Program-made: the position numbers and the translations under genes
Source of the DNA: Archegozetes longisetosus
Lineage: Eukaryota; Arthropoda; Arachnida; Sarcoptiformes; Trhypochthoniidae
Assembly: GCA_018873245.2 (NCBI GenBank)
Contig: JAEMBT020000001.1
Span: forward strand, 19,346,220 to 19,410,219
DNA length: 64,000 bases
Direction: 5' to 3'
Part shown: positions 34,530-45,062 of the stretch, one piece after another
Layout: every line of letters starts with the position of its first letter
How positions within the stretch are numbered: position 1 is the stretch's first letter
The notes under the pieces: model-generated
Databases searched by the model: none
What the model was told of the DNA's origin: nothing
The model's input: only the letters and a program-made list of their open reading frames with translations

Positions 34530-35855
34530 AAGAGTGCATACTTAAAATTGAGACTAAACAAATTTGTTTCCCAAATTAATAATACAATTCTGAATTAAAC
34601 TATATTTTAAACATTCAAAGTTGAATATATAAGAATAATTTTCAAATTATTAAATAATTGATAGCACGCCGTTATCAGCTGCTTTACGGACTTTAGTTCT
34701 GAGGTCAATCATTAGGTTCTGGAAATATTGTTGAGGCAAATTTTTAATCTCTTTTTTGATTTTCATTCGCAATTTTGTTGTTGTATCTGTTGTCCAACCA
34801 TTCATAAACACTCGGCGTTTGAGTTCGGCCCATACCTTCTCAATTGGCCGCAACTGAGGCACATTTGGCGTATTATAGTCTTTGGATGAAACTTTTAAGC
34901 CTAACGACTCAAATGCGGCTAATGTGCCTCGAGCATAGTGAGCTGAGGCCAAGTCTGGCCAAAACACATACTGGCCATCGGAATGATTGTTGGCAATAAA
35001 TTTTTTTAATTTTGACTTTAAACATAAATTGATATATCGTTCAGAATTGATAGCATTACCCGAATCGACGATAACAGGCAAAGAACATTCCTTTTCACTA
35101 ATCACTAGCCATATCATTACTTGTTTTGGGAACTTAGAGACAGGTCTAAATTTAACAGAATCTGATGTTTGAAGACCTTCATATTCAAAATAATAATCGT
35201 TGTTATAACTAAGACTTCCATCTAATGAAAAATAGCTTTCATCGTCCATAATAACACTTAAACAGTTTGAAGGCTTAAGAAAAGTTTTTGTCAATTTATT
35301 TAAACATTTCTTTTGTCGCGCTTTTTGTTTATCGTTGCTTTTCGGGCACTTCTTTCTTTTCTTACGAATGACTTTATTAGCCATCAATACTTTTTTTACA
35401 GTTTGGCCCGTCAAGTGATACTTTTTACCAAGACTTCGGTAACTTTTTGCGACTTCTGAGACATTTTCCTCAATTATTCTTTCTCTCAATTTTTTGGTCA
35501 CTTTATGGGGATGTAATCCACTTCCAGCCTTTCTTTTTAAAGAAATACCATTGTCTACACGATTAATTATCCTATAGATTGTCGATTTGTTAATTCCTTC
35601 CGCAACAAAATGGTTAATAGTAAAGCGTTTTCCCTTTTCACGATTACTTTTGTAAAAGTTTCCAATGCGTTCACGACGGGAGTTTTCTTTTTCGGTCTCC
35701 ATTTCTGTTTATGTGACCGATTAAAAATCAATCTCATTAGAGAGTAACACATATATGAATAGACTGTCATTTCATATCAATTTTACTCATTTATGACCTG
35801 TAGTTTTTTACAGAGAAATTTTTAAACTTAGTCTCAATTTTAAGTATGCACTCTT
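34530..35855 (-). mobile_element. Intact-looking DD37E Tc1/mariner-type transposon
   Basis: Inverted ends start AAGAGTGCATACTTAAAATT on both sides (28 nt perfect), flanked by TA (34528-34529 and 35856-35857). It holds one uninterrupted transposase gene on the minus strand. Ends, target duplication and ORF are all whole, so it is the best candidate in the window for a recently active DNA transposon. Confidence 0.9.
34650..35702 (-). CDS. Transposase, IS630/Tc1/mariner superfamily, DD37E type
   Basis: 350 residues, full length. The N-terminus is a paired helix-turn-helix (ITIN-type start near 30-60, a second HTH near 85-115), followed by a basic stretch (RKKRKKCPKSNDK, nuclear targeting). The catalytic residues lie in VIMDDESYF, FWPDLASAHYA and LRPIEKVWAELKRRV. 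There are 37 residues between the second Asp and the Glu, which is the DD37E spacing known from arthropod elements and distinct from DD34E Tc1 and DD34D mariner. It should cut at the ends of its own element at TA. No stops or frameshifts. Confidence 0.88.
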   Translation of the reverse strand: METEKENSRRERIGNFYKSNREKGKRFTINHFVAEGINKSTIYRIINRVDNGISLKRKAGSGLHPHKVTKKLRERIIEENVSEVAKSYRSLGKKYHLTGQTVKKVLMANKVIRKKRKKCPKSNDKQKARQKKCLNKLTKTFLKPSNCLSVIMDDESYFSLDGSLSYNNDYYFEYEGLQTSDSVKFRPVSKFPKQVMIWLVISEKECSLPVIVDSGNAINSERYINLCLKSKLKKFIANNHSDGQYVFWPDLASAHYARGTLAAFESLGLKVSSKDYNTPNVPQLRPIEKVWAELKRRVFMNGWTTDTTTKLRMKIKKEIKNLPQQYFQNLMIDLRTKVRKAADNGVLSII

Positions 35856-35857
35856 TA

Positions 35858-36910
35858 TATTAGAACTTTTGTTACTTATAGTTAGAAACTTAGTATTATA
35901 ACCTATTGAGGACATTTTTTAAATATTATAATAATTATATTACTTAAAGTAAAATTTTTCATTTTTTAAGACTAACTAATGATTGAATATGAATTCACTT
36001 TTGGCGAATTTTTAACTGGAATTGCATTACATTCAGTTATTGAAATGATCAAATTTATAAACAAGCTAAACTTGACTCATATTTTGAACAAATATTTACA
36101 ATTTATAGTTAATACGAAATCTAAGTATATGCTTATTTATATTGTTTTAATATTTGTATGAATAACAATTTACTACATTTTTGATGAAACTTCCATATAG
36201 AGACTTAACATGCTCAGGAATTTGAGTTTGACTCAATCTAGACTAGCTTATGTTGATCATTATTTGAAAGTGTGAGCTTAAGTAATTTACAAAAAAGAGT
36301 CAACAAACACGAATTTCTGCTATCTTTTTATTATACAGGTCTAATAGGAGTACTTATTGTTTGGCCTCGGTTAAATGTTCCGTATGAAAATCGCATTTCT
36401 AATATTTTTTCGTAACAGGACTTACAAAGTGCACTATTAGTTACTTTTGCATACTCTAATATTTGATCAGTTTCGCCTCTGGTATTTGTTGTAGAACAAG
36501 CTTATTACCTAACCCAACTAACTAACTTAATTTAGTGAATATAACCAGCACTTTCACCTAAATTCGAGTAATTCAAAGAACTTCTGTATGTTATGACTTA
36601 AGTAAAATATTAATATTTGAGTTTCTACTTTCTAAAGCTCTATCAGAATGATACACAATAAATGGAATCACCATAAACCACCTGGTTTTTAATTTGAAGC
36701 TGTCTAACAATACATACAATAAGCTAAGCAAGAGTAAAATTGTTCGTGTCCTTAACAACCTTTCTCTAATGATCAGAATTACAATCTATTATTGAAAATA
36801 AATTATAATGAAGGAAAAGTTAATGAATTTAAATTATGAAACACCTAGTTAATTATGCATAAATTTATTGAGAATGCTTGATTAAATCAAGTACTAAACT
36901 AGTACTAATT
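35858..36910. other. No gene seen
   Basis: Intergenic AT-rich DNA between the DD37E element and the 3' end of C4. A 60-codon plus frame (35979-36161) is hydrophobic and AT-driven and has no support. Confidence 0.5.
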
Positions 36911-38505
36911 TTAACTGGCTTTATTATAAGGAGTGGTATTTGTCAGAATTGGATAGTAATACATTTGATTGATTCCGCACATATTCTTTCCTCTAACTAT
37001 TCGAAAGTATCCCTGTTCTCCCCAAGTCGTATTCCAACTATTCTTTGCAATCCAATAGTTCACTCCATTGCTATCAGTTCCCCAACCAACCAAAGTGATC
37101 GCATGATTAGTACTGTTCGAACAATTCTGCAAATCATAGACACCAGACGTATAAAGTCGTGCCGAGAGATCGTCAGCATTAATTAGTGCAACAATTGGTC
37201 CAACTTCATAGATGTCACGCATTATCTTGGAGTCAGGATTGTCTTCAGTTACGGACCATTGTTTGACAGTTCCGTTTGAAAAGGACTGTCTATAATTAGT
37301 GGTTCCACCTTTGCGACAATAATCACTAATCTGAACACCATTTACGAGTGGGTAATGTCTGCATTGACCGACCTTTTAGTGTAAAAATGTTTTTCATAAC
37401 TCAGTAAAGCAAAATATCTCGAAAGATATAATTATCAAGTAAATACTTTAGCAGTATATGGTTCTGAAGCCTCTTGGGCCTCTCCATTGGTCATAACATA
37501 ATTATAAGCAGCGTCGATCGAATCTCCATTACAACCATCAGCTGAGGCACAATTGACCAAGTCTTGTTCGCTTAAGTCAATCATTTGATTAGTTTTTAGA
37601 GCCCATTGACTTTCAATAGTAGCGGATGAGGCGAAAGCCCAACAACAGCCACAAGAGTCGCATTGGTAGGAATACTCAGTGATTATTTGGTTACCAGATT
37701 GGTATTGACGTGTTATGACTTTTCTACAGTTTGTGTTCTGTGACTTAACTGGAGTTACGATATTTTTGCTTCTCCAGTCCCATGAAGTCGGGAGTGTAGA
37801 GTTGCTTTTTGGTTTGCAGACTACGTCGTTACTTGTCGATCGTTTTCGTCTGTCAGACACTTCGACTGTTCGGTCCGTTTGAGTTCTTGTTCCAAGAAGT
37901 TGTCTGTATTCTGCATCGCTCTAACAAAAGTAGATTAAATACAATTTCAAATTCAAGTGCTTTTCTAAATCGCAAAAATAGATGATTGAAAACTTTGGTT
38001 AAGGTTGAAAAAGTTGCACAATTTTCTAAATTTATTCGTCAAATTTTGAACAACAAAAATCTTTAAAACGTTATATTCTATACTTACTCTATCTGAAAGT
38101 CCATTAAGTCCGATAGTAAAAGTTGGATTTTTGCCTTCGACAAAATGCTCCACAATCCTCTTAGCGATTGATTCGATGGCCTTAAATAAATTCTCCTTTC
38201 GCTTTGGTATTTCCTCTTCAGTATAGTCTTTGGAATACTTTTCCTTTAGGAAAGATTTGATTATGAGAAAAATAATAACGTTTGATTCAAATTTATACCC
38301 TATATCGTTTAAAAATATCATTTTTGTCGTACGAAAAAGGATTGAATATCTTGCCATCAAGTCCGGTAGCATCGAAGCCTTTAAAACTTCTGACGTTCGT
38401 TATATCAAAACCTTTCGGTAGCTGGAAGTTTAGATTCTCAAACCATGCTAAAGAACCATGAAGATATACTACTGCTATCAAAAGAGTTAACGATTTCATT
38501 ATCAA
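36911..38505 (-). CDS. Secreted papain-like cysteine protease, divergent copy C4
   Basis: Four exons, 38299-38505, 38088-38243, 37447-37920, 36911-37372, all phase 0; 432 residues. The last intron of C1-C3 is absent. It has a signal peptide (to ~20), a shorter extension with the same FDITNVRSFKGFDATGLDGK motif, an I29 prodomain, a furin-like RRKR, then the enzyme. The oxyanion Gln (VKSQ) is separated from the catalytic Cys (CGCCWAF) by an insertion of ~25 residues, where relatives have four. His (NHAITLVGW) and Asn (KNSWNTTWG) are present. A 45-nt GT...AG piece (from ~37720) could be a tiny intron that shortens the insertion; reading it as coding is simpler. Confidence 0.85.
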
Positions 38506-39168
38506 AGTTTTACCCTGAACTCAATTAGTCGTCACTCTCTGGGAAAGACTCATAATTATGTGAATGTTTTGACCACTTTTTATACCTAAACTATGTCATT
38601 CTGGCAAAAAATTATTTGTGATCACGTAACATTTTCATTTTAAAATTAATGCCCAAAAACAGATGCCGAGTCAATTCTTATATCGATTTGTCATCGAATT
38701 TATCTGAAAAACAATAGTTTTACGTCAATTTTACGTCTTGTTAACCTCGTAACCACAATCTGTTATTTGATCTAAACCCTATACTAGTTGCAAATTATTT
38801 ATTCGATCTGGAAATCGAGCAAGAAACATGTCAAATTTTTAAAAAATTGGTTTATTTTCCATTTGTGCTGATAAAATTGCTACACTTCAAATTAAATACA
38901 AAACATGATTAATCATTTTCATTCAACTTAATTCTCATAAAAAATATAAAACAGATAACAAACATTTATCAAACTTAAAAAATTGATCTTAATTAAAAAC
39001 AATGCCATACATAAAGACAATGAAAGGAATAAGAAATAGCGTCTGTAACAAGTTAAGTAGGCTTCCCTTATAAGTTATCAAGAACAGTAAAAACTTGAGT
39101 AGTATTTAAAATAAATCTAGTTTTGTTTGTAAAAAGCATCACAAAAATAGAGTCAAAGCTACAAAAAT
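38506..39168. other. C4 promoter region and pelle 3' flank
   Basis: A TATAAAA box on the minus strand lies at 38578-38584, 73 nt before the C4 start. The stretch 38880-39168 follows the pelle stop codon and is probably its 3' UTR. No ORF. Confidence 0.5.
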
Positions 39169-41636
39169 CTATTGAGAATCATTATTCTTATTGAAACCTA
39201 ATTCAGTAATGAGTGGCAATAAAGGCGCAGAGATGTCATTTCGATTCGTTTCAGTCTCTGTCGGTTGTGTCTCATCTTTCAGCTCACAATTTGACACTTC
39301 TATTGACAATTCACTGTCTTCTTCGACATCATCCATGTTATTCTGAGTGCCAACAGTTGGACAAATGGTTTCACTTTGTTGTCCACCAGATTTCCTGACC
39401 ATATCATACCAGAGCTGCAATTCTAGCGGTGTTTTGATATTAGACTTTGATATACTTATAGAGTCTTTATTGAGCTGTGCCTCAACACTCAGTCTTCGTA
39501 TTCGATCGCTTGTCTTGCATTGATTGTAATACTCGAGAACCTAATCATCAAAATCATATTGAGTTTATCAAAATCTAAACAATATAAGACTAAAAGGAAT
39601 AATTGCTGCGAAGTAAAACTTAACTAAAAGCTGTAAATAAGAGAAAGAAAAATGATTTAATAGTAATAAATTAAGACCTGAATCATTTGTGGTCTTTTAG
39701 TCTTAGACTTATGTGCACATCCGTCCCAACTCTAACAAGCGATCAAACCAATTACCACTTTCTAATACATCAGTCATTCTCGCATCCATTAATCTCGAAT
39801 AGTCTTTAGTATTACTTTTCTCGGCAGTTCTGACTTCATCTTCGACTAAGTCAATGAGTAGTTTCTTTCCATCAAAAGCTCGCTTACCGGTGGCCATTTC
39901 AAGGACAACAATACCGTAACTGTAGACATCGACCGCAGGACTTAAAATCTTTTGTCTTAGATACTCGAAGGGTAAATAAACACTTGTTCCGTGAACTGCA
40001 CTAACAGTACAATGAGTGTAGAGACCATTACCGCCAATAACTTGACGTGCGAGACCAAAGTCTCCTAATTTGGGCTCAAAAAGTTGATCTAGTAAAACAT
40101 TAGCGCTCTTCACATCTCCGTGAACGAAAGCATTGCCTTTTAGAGTATGTAAATAATTGAGTGCTCGGGCGATGCCTTCGCCGATATTACTTCTTTGCTG
40201 CCACGATAAGGGTTTGGATTTTCCCTTACAAAGTAACCTAAATAATTCAATTTCCAATTACTAACTTAAAACAATTTATTCTTCTTGAACACTAACCTAT
40301 CTTCGAGCGATCCGTTTGGCATGTATTGATAGACAAGGCACGGTTCAGGACCATCTAAGCTGACACCATATATCGGTAATATATTGTCAATACGATAACG
40401 ATTAAGTACTTTGAGTTCAGTTAATACTTGAGATCTAGGATTATATCAATTGACATTATGAATTGAACTAAAGCAATAATAATCATTAAACTAACATATT
40501 ATCTCCACTTTTGAGTCGCTTTATTGCAACATTAGTGCCCTTCCATTCGCCTTTATATACAACGCCGAAACCTACCAGAAAGATAACGAAATCATGACTA
40601 AAATTAATATACCAATCAATTATGTTCAAACTGACCGCCACTTCCCAATATCCGTTCACTGCTGAAATCATCAGTAGCTATCAGTAGCTCTTTGTACATC
40701 ACTTCCATTTCATCAAAATCAGATTCAACTCGAGATTCACTTCGCTTTTCCTATCAATATATAATAGCATTTCGGTAGTAATTAATACTAATCATAATTT
40801 GGATTTAGTGGACTTAAGATTACATTGGGATCACATTTAAAATTATTGTTATTAACATTAATGTTATTATTGCATGTTTTGATATTTGTGTCCAAATCGT
40901 TCAGATTTTTGTTAAGTATTTTCTTTTCAGTCATCTGTGTTGAAGACATCGGAGAATAAACTGCAGAAACAATAGAAATATTTGATTACAGACTGAAAAA
41001 TGCGAAAATCAAACTAAAATAACTTGAATCAGAAAAACAAAAACATGTTTCTGAAAAATGCAAAAATACTGTATATTTAAAATTTTAATAAATACCAAAT
41101 TTGTTATCGTTTGCACCAAAACAGTCATTATTAGTGATGAACTTATTATTAATACTAATATTATTAGCAATTGGTTTGCCATCAAATTGTCTGAGCTCAT
41201 GGAAAAAGTGGTCCTCTTGATCCAAATCCGGACACAAAGCCTTGAGTTTATCATCAACAAAAGGCCTCAAGATAAACATCGCTCTTTGATGTCTCATGAG
41301 ATCGAGAATTCTGTACAATTGACTGATTTTGGTGTTACTTGATTCCAATTTAGTGAGCAGTTCATTAGTAGGCGAACCGTTTCGAAATAGAGCGTAAGAG
41401 ATGAGCGTTAATTGCGTGTCATTCAGTCCCATATACTGTCCGCCCAATTGTTTCCAACTGTAATCCGCGTCCAATAAATCGCACAAAGACTTTCTTTCAT
41501 TATATGGCAATTCATAGATATATGAAACTCTTCTACTACTCGATGGACCACTTGTTCCATTAATTGTCATATTTGTCGACAATAGAAATGAGTTGTTGTT
41601 TGCATTTGTATTATTGCTCACATTTTTATTGTCCAT
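39169..41636 (-). CDS. pelle: Pelle/IRAK-type kinase with death domain (one apparent frameshift)
   Basis: Seven coding exons: 41096-41636, 40824-40960, 40636-40750, 40496-40571, 40297-40434, 39678-40237, 39169-39540. Exon 1 holds a death domain (YELPYNERKSLCDLL to RPFVDDK). After a low-complexity Asn-rich linker comes the kinase: glycine loop (LGSGGFGVVYKG), VAIKRL, HGDVKSANVLLD (HGD instead of HRD, as in Drosophila Pelle), GDFGLAR and a C-lobe. It acts in the cytoplasm below Toll and MyD88/Tube. The summed exon length is 1939, one more than a multiple of three. The frame breaks near 39718, inside kinase subdomain XI (after LLELGR), and resumes as HKSKTKRPQM. This is either a real lesion or a 1-base assembly error. 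Confidence 0.85.
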
Positions 41637-43269
41637 TATTTCATCTGATTTTGGGATTAGTTTCAGTTGAAGATCTAATGACTGAATTAACTGAATTTAT
41701 TTCAAAATTAATGCCAAATATGTGCGCATCTTTCATATGTTTACCATTCAAAACATTTGTTGTGATATTTCGTATGTTTGTGTAATGTTGTGTTTATTTA
41801 TAGTTTTTATTTTTAATGTAACACAGTCAAAAATTTGGTTTTTTATACACTCATAGATAGTTAGAATATTTCACACTAATCGTATAAAAAAGGCTCAATC
41901 GAACGAACAGTTAAACCACTTTAGGGGTCATATCACCATCTATTCAAATAAATTACGTTACCATAAGATTTAAAGCTGAAACTTTGATTCTGAATAAGTT
42001 AAAAGTTTTGAATTGGAGTAAACTTTTAATATAAATGAAATAAAGTTTTGGAATATAGTTAAATCTTCAAAAAGTATGTCAAATTACTGTTCATTTGACT
42101 TTCAATTAAATAAACCCAGCAATAGATAGATAAAATCCGACTCAAAAATTAGAGGCAATAGTCAGTTGTTTGTTTCTCCGATACAATAGCAAAGAAAACT
42201 TATAAAAATAAAGTTCAGTTCGAGTACGGTTTTGTTGAGCGGACTGCGCGCCGAACCCCAAACTTAACGACTAACCTAAGCGAATAACATCATTTTAGGT
42301 TAAGTTAGTCGTTAGTCTAAGGGCTCAGCGCCCGTAGCACACAATACATTGGCCAATACCGAGTCCTGTTTTCATCTCATCTATAATATAGAATCGGAAA
42401 AACAATGAACATACTTGTTTGTTTTCTTTTATATCAAAAATATAACCATAACAATACTTAAATACTGTTCTTAAGTTGTTATTTTTCAATACCAATACAT
42501 TATCTAGATAGATGATTCAGTATTAGAAAATGTACTCCTGATACTTTTCTGTAACGTTTTAACTACGAAGAAATTATCTAAGCGGTAGATATCAAATGTT
42601 AAACTATCTCAAGTTATTCAAACAACTTATATTCATATATGATTATTTCCATGATGATTACAGAAAAGTTCTGCACTCAGTTTGGGCTTCATTTTGTATA
42701 TTTTAATATCTTAAAAGTTGTATAGGATGCGATCTGACTGTATGTCGGGTTCGAATCGACACAATTTTGAAGTTAAGTGAAAAGTAATATTTTGATAAAT
42801 GCATTTATATGGACACTCATTGAATTTTTTAAAACAAATGTTAGATAAGATTGAAAACATTAGAATTATCAAAATATCCAAATAAAATTATTTAAAACTA
42901 TTTAAATCTTATCTACAATTTTAAGTGAATCCTTTAAAAGTGCACTTTTCTGGAGAACGCAGCTATGAGTAAATGATTAGAAAATTTTTAATCATTATGC
43001 GCGAAAATAGAGGCGCCGTTCTGTTCGAGTTTGACCTGCAGACCACCTATTGATAGGGATTAATAAAACTTTCTGATAAAAATTTTACTTTCAATCTTTT
43101 GATTTCATTCAATACTGCAAATCTTTTGTTATAAACAACTTTCGTTATATTCTAATACTTCTCATAGTCTTGTTGAGTAGTGAGAATTAATTTCAATCTT
43201 TCATTAAGTTAGTTACATCACAAAACTTTCATTAAATTTAAAGTTTTTAAAAAATGAAATTGTGCTGAA
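41637..43269. other. Pelle upstream region, no gene seen
   Basis: Mostly AT-rich. It includes an imperfect inverted repeat at ~42235-42335 (CTTAACGACTAACCTAA facing TTAGGTTAAGTTAGTCGTTAG, with GC-rich shoulders), probably a miniature foldback element. A GGTTCGAATC run at ~42748 looks like a tRNA T-loop/B box but lacks a matching tRNA body. Confidence 0.5.
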
Positions 43270-44078
43270 ATGCCTTATGCTAAAAAGCGATCGTCAGTTT
43301 TCGGTAGTGTTTTAACACCTATTAATACCAATATTTCAGTTGAATTAAATAAGAGGCAAAAATGTTCATTTCAAAATAATGTTCAAAACTTCATAACAAC
43401 CAAAATAATGTTTAATACAATTGGCAAAAGAGAAAATAGCGAACTAAGTAGTGATAATAGTGATGGTGTTTGCTGTGACAAAAACCACATTTCGAATTTC
43501 ACGAGAAATCAAAAGAATGAATATTTCAAGTCAGTTGTGGTACCTCAAAGTTTCATTGATAAAACAGAAACTATCAAACCTAGAAGCTCTAATTTCGAAT
43601 ATTATGTACAAATCAGTGATAAAAACAATAAAAATATTAGTTCGTGAAAAAGTTTGTGTGAATGCGTTTTTGAAGTAACATAATATTAAATATTCGAGAT
43701 TCAAGAAGAAAATATACACGAATGGTAATGAAACTGTAGACAAAAGGGGAAAACACGATTCAAATCCCAATAAAATACCGTTGAAAGTGGAGATGGATAT
43801 TCGAGAATTCGTAGAGAATTACCCTTCTCGCGAATCTCATTATAGTCTTACAGTAAGAACTGGAAGAAAATATATTAGGTCGGACAAAAATATTGCTGTA
43901 CTTTTTTCGTGAATTTATAGAAATACACACTGAATATAATGGTTATGTTCATTATCAATTCTTCAAACATATATTCAAAGGCTGTAACGTCGGTTTTAGG
44001 TTCCTCGAAACTGATTTACGTAAAGGCTCAGCTGATATTAAAGAGAAATTCAATTTCATGAGTTATGTCAAAAATTAA
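43270..44078 (+). pseudogene. Remnant of a transposon-like gene family (RGKH motif)
   Basis: An open 125-codon start (43270-43644) runs out of frame near 43645. The reading continues as REKVCVNAFLK, a stop, KKKIYTNGNETVDKRGKH, IREFVENYPSRESHYSL and YVHYQFFKHIFKGCNVGF, in three frames. The order (VC-x-FL, DKRGKH, ESHY, Y..IF...N..F) is that of a repetitive uncharacterised gene family I recall from many arthropod genomes. It has frameshifts and stops and lacks the following cysteine region, so it is dead. Confidence 0.5.
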
Positions 44079-44084
44079 AGAAAT

Positions 44085-44402
44085 TGCAACAAATTCTCAA
44101 GAATCTACAATTTTATGGTATATCAAGTACAAACAATAACATCGAAGGATGGCACCGTCGATTAAGTTCACTTATTGGCACATCACATCCGACTATTTGG
44201 AAACATCGATGCGTTGAAAAAGGAAGAATCTCTCGGTAGGTTTAAACTCAACCAGTATGAAGCAGGACTACCACAACCATCACAAAGTAAAATATATCGA
44301 GTTTGTGCAGAACATGTTCAATCATGTGTTAATCAATATGACAATAGTAATATACTCGAATACCTCAATACTTTATCTAATAATATTAATTTGAATGTTT
44401 AA
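44085..44402 (+). pseudogene. MULE-type transposase C-terminal fragment
   Basis: The reading TNNNIEGWHRRLSSLIGTSH then PTIWK shifts frame near 44205 and continues DALKKEESLGRFKLNQYEAG to a stop at 44400. N-x-E-G-W-H...HP-x-I-W...E is the conserved C-terminal block of Mutator-like (FLYWCH-associated) transposases. Only this end is present. Confidence 0.6.
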
Positions 44403-44469
44403 TTTGATATATTTGATTATCGAAGTATTATCACAATAAAACTAACTTGAAATCGTTTATCATAATTTT

Positions 44470-44640
44470 TTAAATAAGCTGATTTTGATTAGCTGCCTTT
44501 ACCATTAGCGCTTTTTACATTAGCTTATATTGATTAGCTGTTTTATATTAGCTGTTTTGGTTAGCTTAATAGGTTTAGCTGTTTTGTATTAGCTGTTTTT
44601 GCGTTAGCTATTTTTACTTTAGCTGTTTTGACATGGAACT
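44470..44640. repeat. Degenerate minisatellite of TTAGCTGTTTT units
   Basis: About ten imperfect copies of TTAGCTG(T)n with 5-10 variable bases between them. They point the same way and stop abruptly near 44634. Confidence 0.7.
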
Positions 44641-45062
44641 CAAAACAATTGTTTCCATCTTACTTTAGCCTACGGATTTGAAATTTGAGCTTAAAATTTC
44701 GAATACTGCGTGATTGAACTGACGACCGATTAGATATAAAGATAAGTTGTCAAAAGAATATCGATTTGCAACCATTATATGTTTATAGCACAAAAAATAA
44801 AAGTAGTAATCAATAGTCTCTAAATTAACAAATGTTACTCATTGTACCGCGAAAATCAGCTTGCATCTACTCGCTTCAAGAATCTGAAATATCGCTTATA
44901 AATAAATAACAATAAGATGATAACGATGAACGAATAGAATTTAAGAATTACAGTTGATATAAAAAAAATAAATATACAGACTCCATATAACAATTGAATA
45001 ATTATTTAAAATATATTAGTACGCTGGTTGAAGAAAAGAAAATGTTACCGAAAAATGAAAGT
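44641..45062. other. 3' flank of the TPR gene, no gene seen
   Basis: AT-rich stretch holding the probable 3' UTR of the minus-strand NLR-like gene. Nothing else recognised. Confidence 0.4.

Noticed and set aside
35979-36161. 60-codon plus-strand frame
   Set aside because: Hydrophobic AT-driven reading without paralogue, motif or splice support.
39709-40257. Pelle region as a truncated stand-alone kinase
   Set aside because: Death domain, linker and kinase exons join in phase from 41636; the end at 39709 results from the one-base break, not from a natural stop.
42735-42765. Possible tRNA or tRNA-derived SINE (GGTTCGAATC)
   Set aside because: The T-loop word is present, but no acceptor stem, anticodon arm or A box could be placed upstream at the right distance.
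44470-44640. CRISPR-like array
   Set aside because: Units are short, degenerate and without unique spacers of constant length; the genome is eukaryotic. It is a minisatellite.
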